This document shows, piece after piece, positions 1-12,699 of a stretch of 64,000 bases of DNA. The translations under genes and the position numbers were made by a program. The DNA is from Corythucha ciliata. Taxonomy: Eukaryota > Arthropoda > Insecta > Hemiptera > Tingidae. The stretch is taken from assembly GCA_038030265.1 (NCBI GenBank), contig CM075938.1, forward strand, positions 11,571,009-11,635,008, in the 5' to 3' direction. The notes below the pieces were generated by a model that was not told the origin of the DNA, searched no databases, and was given only the letters and a program-made list of their open reading frames with translations. The stretch's first letter is position 1. Every line of letters begins with the position of its first letter.

Positions 1-648
1 TAAAGAAAGTGTTAGCCATTGCAGTGATATTGACATTTTTGAGTCTTGGCCATGATTTTACCTTGTCACTGTCACTTCACCGCAAACCGGTCAACGTTCG
101 CCGACTAAAAGAACTCGAAAAGTTGAAAGTATTGTTGAATTTTCCTATTCTTGCGTTGCACTACGGATGAATGAAAAGGTAGGTACATTTTTTTGTTCAC
201 GGTATTTCAACTGTTAACTGGAATTGGTGATTTAGTCTACGTGTTCTAATTAAAATACCTGTAGTTCGGAAGTTCAGCAAAACGGTCGTAGTCACGTAGA
301 CAAGCTAGCATTTTGTTGGCTTATTCTAATGTCATTTCCAGATTTTAGGAAGTTTTAAGCCCTGTTAAGACGACGCAATTTTTGAAACTATGGGTATTTT
401 TGTCAACGGTAATGCAAAGTTATTCGATGGATTGTTATTCCACCAGATATCCAGTGATTGGGCACGTTGTAAAACTATAACACGATTAATTGAGATTAAT
501 CATTCCCTATCAAAACAAAGCCTCATCAAATGCTGAGCAATTTTTTGAGTTTTACAACGGGGCCATTGATAAACGCACCCTGAAAGGGGCCTTAAGAAGT
601 GTTTTATTTCCTGAATTTACCGTCACTCCTGATTTTGATTTGGTAGCC
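1..648. other. Sequence upstream of the hAT gene, no gene recognised
   Basis: AT-rich sequence ahead of the hAT transposase. A reading frame in the transposase phase is open from about position 490, but an in-frame stop lies at 487-489 and the first ATG is at 649. I see no hAT terminal inverted repeat here that pairs with the sequence after 3484. This may be the element's 5' untranslated region. Confidence 0.4.
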
Positions 649-763
649 ATGGATTCATCAACTGAATACGACACTGAAGAGGAAAAAAAGAGTCTGACTA
701 GATGTGGTCTGCTTCCTGCCCCTAAAAAGAAAACGGCTAAAGTTTTCAAAGCCTCCTGGGGGC

Positions 764-889
764 CTATTCTCTAACAACAAGCAATATTTTTTTCGCCAGC
801 CATGTGTTTATTTCATTCATTTGTTTGAAGAAAATTAATGAAATAAACATATGACTTCGAAAAAGCTATTGCTTCGGGGGGGGGAATAA
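764..889. mobile_element. Small palindromic MITE, copy 1
   Basis: About 125 bp with imperfect inverted ends (CTATTCTCTAAC... at the left, a decayed partner at the right) and an internal palindrome, GTTTATTTCATT facing AATGAAATAAAC. A close copy lies at 46640-46768. It sits in exon 1 of the hAT gene: the frame before it ends at a stop inside the MITE, and coding sequence resumes about 15 bp after it. The flanks CCTGGGGGC and CCTGGATGGGGC may be an altered target duplication. The right end has been replaced by a run of G. Confidence 0.65.
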
Positions 890-955
890 GCCCCCTGGAT
901 GGGGCTTTCCCAGTTCAGAGATTGGCTCATTCCATTCGACGTCAAAAACAAAAAG

Positions 956-1016
956 GTACGTACTGTCTTAGAATGAAATAACTTAATTTGATTTGCGTAC
1001 ATTTTGTCTCCATCAG
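956..1016 (+). other. Intron of the hAT transposase gene
   Basis: 61-bp intron starting GTACGTAC and ending TCCATCAG. It falls between codons, just before the BED-like zinc finger. Without splicing, the WLIPF segment encoded before it and the zinc finger after it would not join in frame. Confidence 0.7.
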
Positions 1017-2236
1017 GTTGCGAAGTGCAAGATTTGCGATGTCGTTCTACAGCCAGGAAAATCGGATCTAGTAAAGCACGGTCAAGGAGCGAAGCATAGA
1101 GACAAGCTGGCGGCATTTGTGAATCAGAAAGTTCAGCCACATATTTCGAATTTCATGGCTTCCAACAAAAAGGTGGCAGATCTTGAAGCCAGTGTATGCG
1201 CCTTCATAGTTGAGAATAACCTCCCATTATCGTCAGCCGATCGCATTACGACCTTTCTGAAAGCTCTTCCCGAGAATCATATTATCAACAAGATGACACT
1301 TGGCAAGCAAAAAGCGACGAATTTGATTCGTCAAGGACTGCGACCCCACTTCACAAAACTTCTCGTTAGTGAACTTAGTCATAATTTTTTTTCCGTATTC
1401 GTTGATGAAACCACACACAGGTCAACGTCAAAACAATTGGCGATTTTAGTGTCTTATTTCGATAGCGTTGAGTTTGCTACTAAAACTGATCTACTGGATA
1501 TAGTGCCTTGCCCGAATGGTACTGCTGAAGCATTATACGCTAAACTTAACGAGTCTTTCAAAAAGTATGACGTAAATTTGAATCGTTGGGTTGGGTTTTG
1601 CTCCGATACCGCTTCCACCATGATGGGAGTGCATAACTCTGTTGCAAGTAGAATCGAAAAAGAGTATCCTTCTGTTCAGATTATTAAATGTTCTTGCCAC
1701 ATGAGCCACCTATGTGCGAGCTACGCTTGTAAGAAATTGCCTGTGTCACTTGAAGATTTTTGTCGTACAATTTACAATCACTTTGGTAGAAGCCCCAAAA
1801 ATACAGATGCCTACCGCGATTTCCAATTTTTTCATGATGTGAAGCCTCACAAGCTTCTTAAACCTTGTCAAACTCGATGGCTGTCTTTAGGTTATTGTGT
1901 AGCTCGTATATTAGAGCAGTGGGACGCTCTGAAAGGTTACTGGAATCATTTAGCTCTCGAGGATCCAACTCATTCAAACTCGCTTGCTCTAAACATTCTC
2001 AATAATGACCTCCGAAAATGCAGCCTTCTCTTCCTGAAGTACGTTTTACAGTTATTTAACGATTTCAACATTTTCTTTCAATCCGAGGCACCTCATTTTT
2101 GTCTCATGAAACAAAAAGTCCAGGACCTTTTAAAAATATTATCCTCTAATATTTTTGACGCTACATACATACGTAGCTTATGTAATATTACCGACATCGA
2201 ATTGGACTCCACTAAACTGCTTCCCTTGGACAATAT

Positions 2237-2807
2237 CAGTGTTGGGCAGATAACGGAAAAAATTACCTTAGATAAAGATAAGATAACAATGAGGACACCT
2301 TAAAAGATAAGATAAATAAAAAATTATCTTTTATTTTTAGATAAATATTAAGATAACAAAAATAAATCATTCGTTGGCTTTTAGAAGAAGCAAAGTGTCG
2401 CGTTACCTGAATTCTCGATTTTCCGCCGTCAGATTCAAATTGCTATGTTAATGGTAATGGAATGAAATAATCACAAATTCACTTAAAATCACAACCCACA
2501 GACAAAAACAGGGGAATAGACGAATAGCCCAGTCAGTAGTAGTCTTGACCTTGACTGGCTGAAACCTAAGAGAAATAGAGAGCTAATAAAAAGCTTACTT
2601 TGAATGTTTTTGAGGGAGTTGAAAAAAATTATCTTTGTCTTTATCTGGGAATTATCTTTGTCCTCGAGATAAACCGAATAGTGATAGATAAAAGATAAAT
2701 AATAACCCTTCTTAAAATTCCGTCAGATAGATAAAAGATAAAAAAAATTATCTAGATAATTATCTAGATAATAAATCATCTAAAGATAAATATAACGCCC
2801 AACACTG
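2237..2807. mobile_element. Non-autonomous hAT-type MITE
   Basis: 571-bp insert with 11-bp terminal inverted repeats CAGTGTTGGGC / GCCCAACACTG and a flanking duplication ACAATAT (2230-2236 and 2808-2814; an eighth matching base is ambiguous). The interior is rich in GATAA-type repeats, AGATAAAGATAA on one side and TTATCTTT on the other, and has no ORF. CAGNG ends and a 7-8 bp duplication fit the hAT superfamily. It interrupts a hAT transposase gene. Confidence 0.85.
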
Positions 2808-3484
2808 ACAATATTTACATTGGTATAGAAGCCCAAGAATTGATAAATTCTTTACCTGTAAAAGTCAACCCCACTCTTATACAAGAAATAGTCCATGTGA
2901 AAGAGACCGCCCGAGACTTTTATCTTGAAGCCATAAAACAAATCCAAAAAAGGTTCACATTTGAAAATGAAATATTTGGTGATACTGTTTTTCTTATGCC
3001 CCAAAATGCCAAATGCCTAAACCCACCGTCTTTGGCTAACATTGCAAGAAAATATGTTAATGAGTATATATCAAGTCTTTCCGACCTTGATAGGGAATGG
3101 CGGTCTCACAGTTTACTTTGCGATGTCGACAATGTCCGAGAATGTAAACTTGACCCCTTGAATTATTGGAAGCATGTTTGTAAACAGAGAAATGAATTGG
3201 GCCAGCCGAAATTTCCTAATTTAACAATTTTGGTGCCCTTTTTCTTCGCCTTGCCTTATTCAAACGCAGCGGTTGAAAGGGTATTCAGTGATCTGGGAAA
3301 TATAAAGACAGGAGTCCGTAATACTTTGTCCGGTGAATCCACATCGGCAATTTTATGTGTCAAGCAGGGGATGAAAAGATCAAAACTGACCGCCGTTGAT
3401 ATTGTAAATGATAATAAGCTGCCAGTACTTTCGTTCAAGTCCAGTGCTACGGCAACCGAGAGCGAGGAGCTTAGAAAAAGATGA

Positions 3485-4536
3485 AAAATCGGCCCCTTTC
3501 TTTTCTTTGTTTTTTTAAAAATTATTTTTAAATTTTTGTGAAATAAAAATGTCCATTAGAGCAGTAAATTACCAATAATTGCTTTCAACCTTTTTGTTAA
3601 CAAATTTCGAGGTACTCTTGAGTCAATGAAATAGGGGGAAAAGGGAGGGAAATTTCTGTTGGCGCAGGAGGGAAATAAGGGAAATTCAGGGTTCCGCAGA
3701 GGGAAATTTAACATTGCGGAGTGGAAGCACTACATCAAGCGGATTTTGTTTTTATTTTTTTTGAATGAGGAAGTTTCATGGGTCAGAACTCATTTATAAA
3801 TCTATTTTTTAAGGTTTATTTACACTAAAATAGAGCGTAAATCGTGATCCGTTCGTAAAATAACCCAAAAGTTTATAAATACGCGATTTTTTAAGTTTTA
3901 GGTATTTATAAACACGCCAGCTAGCATGTTTGTGTCATATGCGCCTTCCTAAAAAAATTCACCTGTAATGTAGCTGCCGGACTGCGGTTTGTTGTGTTTC
4001 TTTGCCTTATTTTCTACTCAAGGTGACTAAACTTTACTATAGGTGCCGCAGATTTCCCCCTGCCCATCGGACGGGAGGGGTGGAGACTGACGTCACCAGC
4101 AGTCCTTTGCTCCCGATTGCTCACCCCAGAGCAGCAGAGCAAGTTAATTTTGAAATTCAAGTTTATGAATTCTCAAAAATCACAGACCAGTAACAATTAA
4201 TAATGTACTGGGTCCAGCGCAATGGCGGTTGGGACTGCTCGTGACGTAGGTGAAGGACAGTGATCTGCGGCCTTGTTTTCTACTACAGCTCTCCAATAAT
4301 ATAATAATGGAGGATAAACATATGGGCTATTTAGAGGCATGAAAAGGACAGAGAATACAAGGGATATTACGTTGCGGAAAATGTTCGTTTTGGCGGGATT
4401 TCAAATATGACAACTTCTGTTAAGAAAAAAAATATATTTCCGAAGGGTTTACAATTTTTATTTATTTATTTACGTGGAAGGATTAATATGCCTCATTGAA
4501 AAAAAAATATTTTTGGAAAATGTGAAACTTGAAAGG

Positions 4537-4581
<45 letters not shown>

Positions 4582-7500
4582 CGATTCTTCTTTTTTTTTC
4601 TTTTTTTTTACTCCTTTGATCTCTTCGCCGTCGCTCTTCCGTGGGAGACCAACGTTTAATGTGAAACTTGCTCATTATCGAACATTCCAATCACATGCCG
4701 CTTGAAATCGGCATCACTTTTCCCCGTTGAGATTATTCTCTAGTCTGGAGTGCCCCCCCCTCACCCGAAACCAACAGCATGCGGCCTTTGCTTCGTGACA
4801 GTTTTTCGTCTAGGGGATAATCGTATTTCACTCCCCAGTCTCAAAAACCCCAACAGGCCGCCGTAAATTGTAAAACGAGACTAAAGGAGTAAACTCCAAA
4901 AATAGTTACAATAAATATTTTGTGGTTCATGTACAGCCACGTATCAATACCAACTTAATCGGCAACCCAGTCCCCGCCCTCCAACGAGTTATCCCTATGT
5001 TTAGACCGGCGGGATTATCATACTACCTTGTGGGAAAGCTGTTAAGGGTTTGAAGTGCTCAGCATTTTTTTTTTATAGATTTGAGAACTAAATAACTATA
5101 AATACTGTGTGAATATCTAGTTTTCCACATCATATGGGTTGTTTAATTGTTGTTAATGAATCAGTTCTATTTGTGTTGTCTAAAAAGTAGAATTCATTTA
5201 AAACAAATACTCCATTTCTTTTGAATTAACAGCAAAATAAAGTATTCGTTGCATGGTCAGTTTGAATGAAACCCCCTCGACATCTCGCAAACCTCGAGAC
5301 AAGAAAAAAAAGCTCATGGTCAGTCGAGTGCAAATGCTATCTTACAGAGCAGTAAATACTCCTATAGAAGGGAAGCCCTAAGAAGGGAGGGGAAAGTCTG
5401 AACAGCGAGGTTAAATGGAATTGTTCGGCGAAAAGCCTCCGGCGGCTCGATTTCCTTCGATAGGGCATTGTTGACAGTTGGTGGGGACGGGGGCTTGATA
5501 CGCAGATTGGATACGATGGCCTTGACAAGGGACCAGTATAGGATAAGAAACCCTCCTCAATACGGGACAACAGCTTTTCCACGGTCCAATTAAATAGGGA
5601 TTTAGGTGTGTGTGTGTGTTAGTAGGGGGGGGGAGGAGTCGTACGAGCGTATTCGAAGTTATTTGATCATCATTAACACAAAAATAAAGTATAGATTCAT
5701 GACAGAAACTAGACATTGCCCCTTCACCCCAATCTATTATGTTTGTTTCACTCATCCCTCTTTTTGTTTCGAAGTTGTTCTCCTCGTTGGAAAACGCTTT
5801 TTGTCCTCCCTTCTCACCCCCCACCCACCCACCAGCAAACCTTCATCACGCTCATCACCTCGCATACAACGGCGCCCGAGTTTTCACTATAACCCACTCC
5901 GAAAAGCACAGAACATTGGCAAAGGGGAGGGGAGAGTGAGTGAGTGAGAGAGAGAGAATCAAGGTTTTTGCCTGTGATTTATGGCGTGTATATTGTCAGA
6001 TAAAGCAGATGCTTTCATGGGTTAAAGGCATAGTGTATGGTTTGAGCGGATTGAGGGGGGGGGGTCCTACGATGTAGGAGGAGAAAACCAGAAAACCCTT
6101 TTCTTACTGCTCCGCTTTTCCACTCACAGTACTAAAGAGAAACCGAGTAAGATGAGCCTGAAGAATATACTGCGATGACTCCATGGTAAAGGGGTTGGGC
6201 GGCCATTAGCCTAGAGATTATTGTTTTTTCACTAATGTCTTCCCTTCAACCTTTTTTTTTTTTTTTTGTGTCAACTGTAATTCACTCCAACAATTTTTAT
6301 TGTTTTCACGCCCTAGTTAAGACTCCTGAGAACTGATAAGATGAAAGAACTAAAAGAATTACTGTAAAAAAAATGAAAAACATGTGTTTTTGATTTATAT
6401 ACATACTACGAATCATGTACAAACACATATTATTTATTAACAAAATATTCGTAATATACATTCGTTTGTTTTGCGAGTGCTATACAAGTGTTAAAAAAAC
6501 CATCTGATTTGTCAATCAGAATCGATTTTTGCAAACTTAGCCAATGAGATCACATATTTTTCTGCACTAGGGTAGCAATAGCGAAACAAGAATAGACCTA
6601 ATACAAAGAAATAATAAAAAAAAAATAGGCAGAACAAAAGCAGCTGGCCCTTCTGGACCACCACCGTCGCCAACTTGGAGACTAAAGAAGGTCTTCTATG
6701 ACCAGCACATTGTTTAGGTCTCGCGGATTATTGCCTATCTTTTCTCCATTTCTCCTTTAAACAATACACATTTCTGAAATATTTACCGCATGAAGACAAA
6801 CTTCGTGCCGTTCAAACTGTTATTAAATCCTTTGTGTCCATCAGTAATTTGTCCCGTGCTATCGCTTCAACAAGGGTAGAAGGGACGGACGGAGAGTTGT
6901 CTGAGGGACTTTTTCTTATTTGATCCAGCTGGATCAAAATAATTGGTGGGGAGGGGGATAGTGAACAACAAAAAGGGTGTCCTTCATAAAGAGGTATAAA
7001 CTATTTCCACTTTCCAATAGGCAAAAAAAGGAAGACCTTCGTAGTTTCAAACATGGCGTCTCCCTTTCCACTAGTTTTTTTTTTTCTTCTTCTTCTTCTC
7101 GGTTTCATCGGCTCCCCCTCCCCCTCTTTCCCACACCCTCCGTTATATTTCATAGAACCGCAAAGGAAACACGTGCTCTCTCTGCCAAGAGAATCTGGAG
7201 GAGTTGAAGAAACTTCTACCCTTTGGATGACGTAAGAAGGAGGACCACCCCTAGAAAATATGTGAAAACTAAAACCGGTAGCGGTCGGTGGGGGGGGGGG
7301 GACTCGAGGATGTTGTCGACTTAAAGTAAACTAACCTCAAGATGGAAAAGTTTGCCAAGAGTAGTTTTGAAAGGATCTCAAGAATTAGTGTAGTGATGAG
7401 GGGAAGGGGGGAGAATCCAACGTAAAGAACTATAATTATATGGTTGATGGAACAACGCTTCTCCACCCTTCCATCCTTCCTCGACGATCTCCCCCTCCCC

Positions 7501-8700
7501 CCAAGTAAATTCCTTCAAGGGGGTTGATCATGATTCCCGCTCATTTGGTGCGAAACCTAAAATTATATGAAAGAGTCAGGGGAAAAAAGTTACGGGGGTG
7601 CGAGTTAAGTACACCCCGGTTGTAGAAGTGGTGAGCTCTATCACGCTATAGGACCCTGAGCACCCTTCCCCCCCCCCCGTCGAAACCACAACCACCGGCA
7701 CATCATCAACAAAACTTTTCTATAAAACTCTCGCGTGGGCCAACAAATTTAAAACAATCGCGTTGTTGAAAAAAAGAAGAAAAGTAGTGGGACGGGATCA
7801 TTTAATTCTATTACTCTCAGTTATATCGGAATAAAAGGGTGACCGGAAAGGGGAAATTTGAAAATAAACAGACTTTTTGATCTTTCAGCTCGCTATAAAG
7901 GGGGTGAGTAGGGCATGGACAGCGTCAGATTTTTGACAAAAGGTAAAGGAAGGGGAACAATAGAGAGGGCACCCCGAAGGGATTAATTATATTAAGTAAC
8001 GGTATTAGAGGGGATGATGAGGAAATGAAGGCTCTCTCCCACTCACTCTCTGTTCGTTCATTAATTTAATTCGTTTTGATGAAAGAGAAATTGAATAATA
8101 CAAGAATGATTGTCTGCGATTGTCTCTTCAAACTTCATTAAGTTTGGAGAAAGTGTGGTTGGGGGAGAGATGAAGTGAACTCACGCAATAAATTTTTAAT
8201 TAATTATTTTACTGGGAATCAAATATTATTTCAAACAAAATTAAGGCACATAATTAATAAATATTGATATAAAAAATGACTTGTTGGCTCAGCAAGGATA
8301 AAGTTTGCTTTGAAAATGGCATTGAGCCCGTTTTGACCTGACATTCAGCTACCGTAGAGCAGCTCTTTCTTGGTCTCATCCAGCTCGGCGATTGAGCCGA
8401 TTACTCAGGTCTGATGGACTGCTTCTCCCTGAGAGCAGAGGTGCTAACGGCACCATAGTCATAACTCGCCCCCCCCCCCCCCGACAACCAACTCGGTTCT
8501 CACAATTCTCATCGTCCCAGATGAGTGAGCTCTTGAGCTGGGTCGTCACGTATTTACAATCCCTCTCGCCCGGCCCCCCTCCCCTAGAGTTCTGGCACAA
8601 CACAATTCTGTCAAATTCAACGAAAACGGTCTCATTCATTCGTTTACATTAGTTTTGTCTAAATGTTCGTGTTTTTTTGTTGTTTTTTTCCGCCAAGACG
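3485..8700. other. Intergenic DNA rich in homopolymers and microsatellites
   Basis: No gene recognised in 5.2 kb. It holds a poly-A hairpin near 4540, a GT run at 5606-5620, GAGT/GA repeats at 5936-5958, poly-G, poly-C and poly-T runs (around 6056, 6250, 7300, 7670 and 8470) and a TTC run at 7080-7100. ORFs here overlap on both strands, contain low-complexity peptides and show no known motif, so I treat them as chance. Confidence 0.5.
4531..4618. repeat. Poly-A/poly-T hairpin
   Basis: GAAAGGAGT followed by about 38 A, then a mostly T stretch ending in ACTCCTTTGAT. The two halves can fold on each other (AAAGGAGT with ACTCCTTT). This could be the head-to-head tails of two retro-inserted sequences or a slipped palindrome. 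Confidence 0.5.
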
Positions 8701-8739
8701 ATTGTTTAACGAGCTAGCAGGGGGTTTGTTTCACCTTCC

Positions 8740-9330
8740 AAATCATAAAATTGGCTGCGAACGCCTAGCTAATCACTATAGATTAGCGCTTCTTCGGAGT
8801 TCTAGCCACGAATCGGCGGTGTTTTTTAAATTACAGCCACTCAGTTGCCGTTTTTCTAAATTTTAGCCACAAAGTTGCCTTCAGAAGTCACAAAGTCGAG
8901 TACTTGAGTTAGAAATTTTACCACACTTCATCAAAAAATTGGTGATTTTCCTCCACAAACTAGCGCTTTTACTCAATTTTAGCAGCGCTGTAGCGCTTCT
9001 AGCCCGTGAATTAGCGAATTTTCTGAATTCTAGCCACAACTAACGTTTCCGCAATTTTAGCTGCAGATTAGCATTTTTTCCATTTTTCTCAATTTGAGCT
9101 GAAAATTAGCGTTTTTTCAATTTTAGCCGCGGGCTCGGCCCAAAAACAACATTTTGGCTTTGATTCCTACATTTTAGTCGTGGAATGGCCTCCATACACC
9201 GCGAATTGGCGATTTTTTCACAATTTTGGCCTGGTAGTTGGATCGTGAGACTAAGAATCAGCGTTTTCTCTTTTTCTTTTCTTTAAATAGCCACGATTTT
9301 TAGCGCTTTTTCTAAAGTGCCGCGTGAGCG
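8740..9330. repeat. Degenerate ~32-bp tandem repeat, type A
   Basis: Roughly 18 diverged units that read like TTTTAGCCGCGAATTAGCG followed by TTTTTCTCAA. Unit length drifts around 30-33 bp. Related blocks occur at 12060-12640, 38480-38960 and, in the other orientation, inside the hAT-type element at 26880-29330 and at 46790-46930. Confidence 0.7.
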
Positions 9331-9989
9331 AGTTGCACATTGACGACCAGCACGCATTAGGACACTTAAGGACCTAACGAAACAAGAGGATGGTGTACTT
9401 TCTCCATTTTATCCGCGAATTTGCCTCAAGAAGGCACGAATTTTCTAAAATGTGTGCCATCAGTAGCGCTCTCAGGGGCTCAACTGAATATACAGCCCAG
9501 ACTCTTTGCTGATATCACTTGCCGCCCACGGGAGGAGTTCTTCTGATCGAAAATCCGTTTAGACTTTAGGATTCCCCCTGTCAAAGCACTCCAAACATGC
9601 GAAGAATATTGCAATTTTAAATGTTGGACATTTTCGAAAAGTGTGCTTCGAGCCAGTATGAGACCCTCAGATAATGCTCAATTAACGAATGCAGCCGTTC
9701 CTGTCCAAAACACACCAAAGGGCCGACCCAGCTATAAACCAAGGGGGTGCCTTCCCGGCCAAGCCGAATCCGGCGACGCCAAGGCCACAAGTGGGCTCCT
9801 ACGTTATACCCATTGAGGGTCCCTGACTCGGAAGGACTATTAGCTCAGCTCCTCAAACCTCCTTACCCTCCCTAGAAACTCCAGCACTCGGCCATTCTTG
9901 CCACCGCGAATCTGTCACTGTCGCAAAGAATCAGACCAGGAGATCAGGTCTGTCAGATAAGTTTGGCCCCTACCGATCGTGACTTCATA
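9331..9989. other. Unassigned sequence before the BEL/Pao remnant
   Basis: Less AT-rich than its surroundings, especially 9700-9960. No clear coding frame or repeat was recognised. It may belong to the eroded 5' part of the BEL/Pao element. Confidence 0.35.
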
Positions 9990-12045
9990 TTTCTATTTCT
10001 CACCACTTGAAAGTAATCTCTGAAGACGACAAATCCCCATATAATCAAGATGTAGTGGCTAAGTTAACAAAATCGTTTTATGTTGACAACTGCCTCGTTG
10101 GTTTCGATAGAGATGAAGAAGCTGACTCTTTCATTGAGGAGGCCACTGCGATCATGGCCGAAAGAAAATTCGATCTTAGAGGGTGGGTGCGAAGCTTCCA
10201 ACAATCATCTTCGGCGACTGAGATTCCCATCCTCGGACTGTCATGGAATCCTCAGAACGACATCCTCAAAGTTCAAGACGGCTGTTTCACGAATGTGACG
10301 GCACAGAAGGTGACAAAAAGGTCCATTTTGTCGTCGGCTCAGAAACTTTGGGACCCCATTGGCTTCACGAGCCCCGTGACCCTACAACCGAAAATTCTAA
10401 TTCAATGATCGTGGGTCGAAAAAATTGGTTGGGGCGACGAGGTAAATTTGGAAACTAGAGATTCTTTTATGCACTGGATCAAAGAACTGCGGTCACTCGA
10501 AAATGTTGCCATTCCGAGATGTTTTTCGTCAGGCACAGATCGTCAGTTCTGGAGTCTGCATTGTTTTTGTGACGCAAGCTAGAATGCGTATGCTACAGCG
10601 ATTTTTTTGAGGTCCAGAACGAATCGTGAACCATTTGTTCAACTCGTTCAAGCGAAAGTAAGAGTAGCCCCAATTGCGCCCATGACAATTCCTAGGCTTG
10701 AACTGCTAGCAGCACTAATCGGTGCTCGACTGACATCATCATTGAAAAAGGCTTTGGAGCTGCAGGATATTAAAACTATTTACTGGACGGACTCAACTAC
10801 AGTCCTTTCTTGGATCAGACGGGAGAATCATTGGGCTCCATTCGTCTGGAATCGAATTAAAGAAATGAGATCGTTGACCTCGGTCAACGAATGGCGCCAC
10901 GTGCCTGGTAGTCTGAATCCGGCAGACTTACCATCGAGAGGGTGTCTGCCCAGCCAACTCGTAACGTCTAGATGGTAGGAAGGACCATCCTGGCTTAAAT
11001 CGCCCAATGAAAACTGGCCCGACGAACATTTTGAGTGCGATGAAAGTCTAGTTTTACAAGAAAAACGGAAAGGAATCATCTCGTCCTTACTGAACAACGA
11101 ATCCACCGATAAAACTTGGTTTTATAAGTATTTTTCGAAAGTCTCTAGTATTGTGAAAATGGTCGCGTGGATCAAAAGATTCGTTTCAAACTGTCGAAAT
11201 CCCCCAGAAAAACGATCGAAGAATAGACTCCTGAGCTTTGAGGAATACGATGAAGCCGAGTCGCTAATTTTACGGCTCATTCAAGAATCCTCGTTTTTGG
11301 GGATGGACGACCCGAAACTATCGACTTTGTGCCCATTGACGGGCGAAGATGGCTTGATTCGTTTGAAAACTAAAGTTTCTCAGCGGACCGATGTGATGAA
11401 TGTCAAGTATCCGATCGCTATTCCACCCAAGCATCCCGCTGTGAGTAGAATGATAATGCACGTTCATGAAAGTAATTGTCACGTAGGTACGCAGGGCGTG
11501 CTGAATTTGCTTCGCGAAAAATGTGTCAAATGTAAACGTTTTCATGCCAGAAATTTAAACACGAATCCAGTATCACTTCCGGAAAAAATAGATAAGGAAG
11601 CTGCTCCTTTGAAATCAAAGGAGATGATTTTGCTGGTCCTTTGAGACTTCAATGTGGAAAAAAGGCGTGGGTATGCCTTTTACGTGTGCTGTATACCGGG
11701 CAGTTCACTTGGAGCTTGTGACGTCGTTGAGCACACACGATTTTCTCCAAGGTCTTCGCCGCTTCGTGGCTCGACGAGGTCGTCCAAAAGTGATTTGGAG
11801 CGACAATGGTACGAACTTTGTGGGCGCTGACAACGCCTTTGGTAATCTCGACTGCGGCTCGTAATCGCAGAAAAGTGTTCGACTCAACGCATTAAATGGA
11901 TTTTCAATCCACCCGCTTCTCCATCGTGGGGCGGTTGGTGGGAGTGCCTGGTCGGTATGGCGAAGAAGCTTTTAAGGCGAATTCTTGGTCGAGCGTCTCT
12001 TACTTTTGACGAACTAGCAACAGTTCTTTGTGATGAACGTGACTT
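9990..12045 (+). pseudogene. BEL/Pao retrotransposon pol remnant
   Basis: Decayed polyprotein in several frames. 10007-10408 carries the end of a reverse transcriptase with YVDNCLVGFD, where BEL/Pao elements normally have a YVDD box, so the second Asp is changed. It continues into SAQKLWDPIGF, which is typical of BEL/Pao. 10607-10978 holds an RNase H-like segment (TDSTTVLSWI, PADLPSRG). 11153-11570 holds the integrase zinc-binding region (HVHESNCHVGTQG, CVKCKRFHA). 11650-12030 holds integrase core and C-terminal pieces (SDNGTNFVG, SPSWGGWWE), now in different frames. Stops and frameshifts are frequent, both ends are missing and no LTR was seen. It lies between two type A repeat blocks. Confidence 0.85.
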
Positions 12046-12059
12046 AGGTTTTTTTTTTT

Positions 12060-12640
12060 TTAATTAAGAAAATAGAAGCGAATTAACGCTTTGCCTCAAT
12101 TTTAGCTGCGAATTAGGGTTCCTAACTGTTAGCATCGAATCAACGAATTTTCAGAATATTAGCCGAAAATTGGCGCTTTTTCCTACTTTTAGCTTCGAAT
12201 TATTGAATTGTAGCTAAAGTTAGTTTTTTGTCATCTTCGGGCACGCAGAAACCTCAAATCGGCGTTTCATTCATTTTTTTTTTTTTTTTTTTTGGCTATG
12301 AAGCTGGGAATGAGCAATTTGTTCCCCCTTTTGGTCATTTCAGCCGTGGACTTGTGCTTGTACCATGAACAGTGCGTTAGAGATTTTTATACATTTTTGG
12401 AAAAAGGGTTACCTAGTCTCAAATGAGTGTTTTTTTTTGGAGTTTCCCTTCTATAAACTCATGACTTATGACCTAAAAAACCCCCATTTTTCCCTCCCCA
12501 CTGGGTCCCCCCAGAGGAGAGACCCAGATCTGTCTGCCCCCCCCCCCATCTGTCCCCATTTTAGCCGTGAATTGGCGACTTTTCTCCATTATAGTCACGA
12601 GTTAGCGGCTTCTCTCAATTTTAGTCGTAGATAAGCGCTT
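12060..12640. repeat. Degenerate ~32-bp tandem repeat, type A
   Basis: Same family and orientation as 8740-9330, with units such as AATTTTAGCTGCGAATTAGGG. A poly-T run (12270-12292) and a poly-C run near 12540 interrupt it. It begins right after the BEL/Pao remnant, as if that element had landed in a larger array. Confidence 0.6.
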
Positions 12641-12699
12641 TTTTGAGGAAAGAGACGGTTATATTTGGCAGAAAAACCAACACTTACAATCAAATAACT

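Larger units (their letters stand above)
649..3484 (+). pseudogene. hAT-superfamily transposase gene, split by two MITEs
   Basis: Gene for a cut-and-paste transposase. The proposed start is the ATG at 649. Exon 1 ends at 955; an intron at 956-1016 has GTACGT and CAG borders and keeps the frame; exon 2 runs from 1017. A BED-like zinc finger follows the splice (CKIC, then two His about 20 residues later). In hAT order come a first Asp (FVDET), a second Asp (CSDTAS), a C-x2-H style motif (CHMSH) and the C-terminal dimerisation region with its Glu (NAAVERVFSD). The coding sequence is broken by MITEs at about 764-889 and at 2237-2807. Taking out the second with one copy of its duplication restores the frame, so the gene was open when it was hit. 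All three catalytic acidic residues remain. A domesticated hAT-like host gene is the alternative, but the insertions argue that it is now dead. Confidence 0.85.

Noticed and set aside
4474..4690. Lys-rich and Phe-rich ORFs
   Set aside because: They are translations of the poly-A/poly-T hairpin.
5411..5947. Overlapping ORFs of 113 and 137 codons on opposite strands
   Set aside because: Low-complexity His/Pro/Ser-rich peptides, simple repeats in the DNA, no motif; chance ORFs.
8376..8652. Paired ORFs of 86-87 codons on both strands
   Set aside because: No motif, homopolymer inside, both strands open alike; chance.
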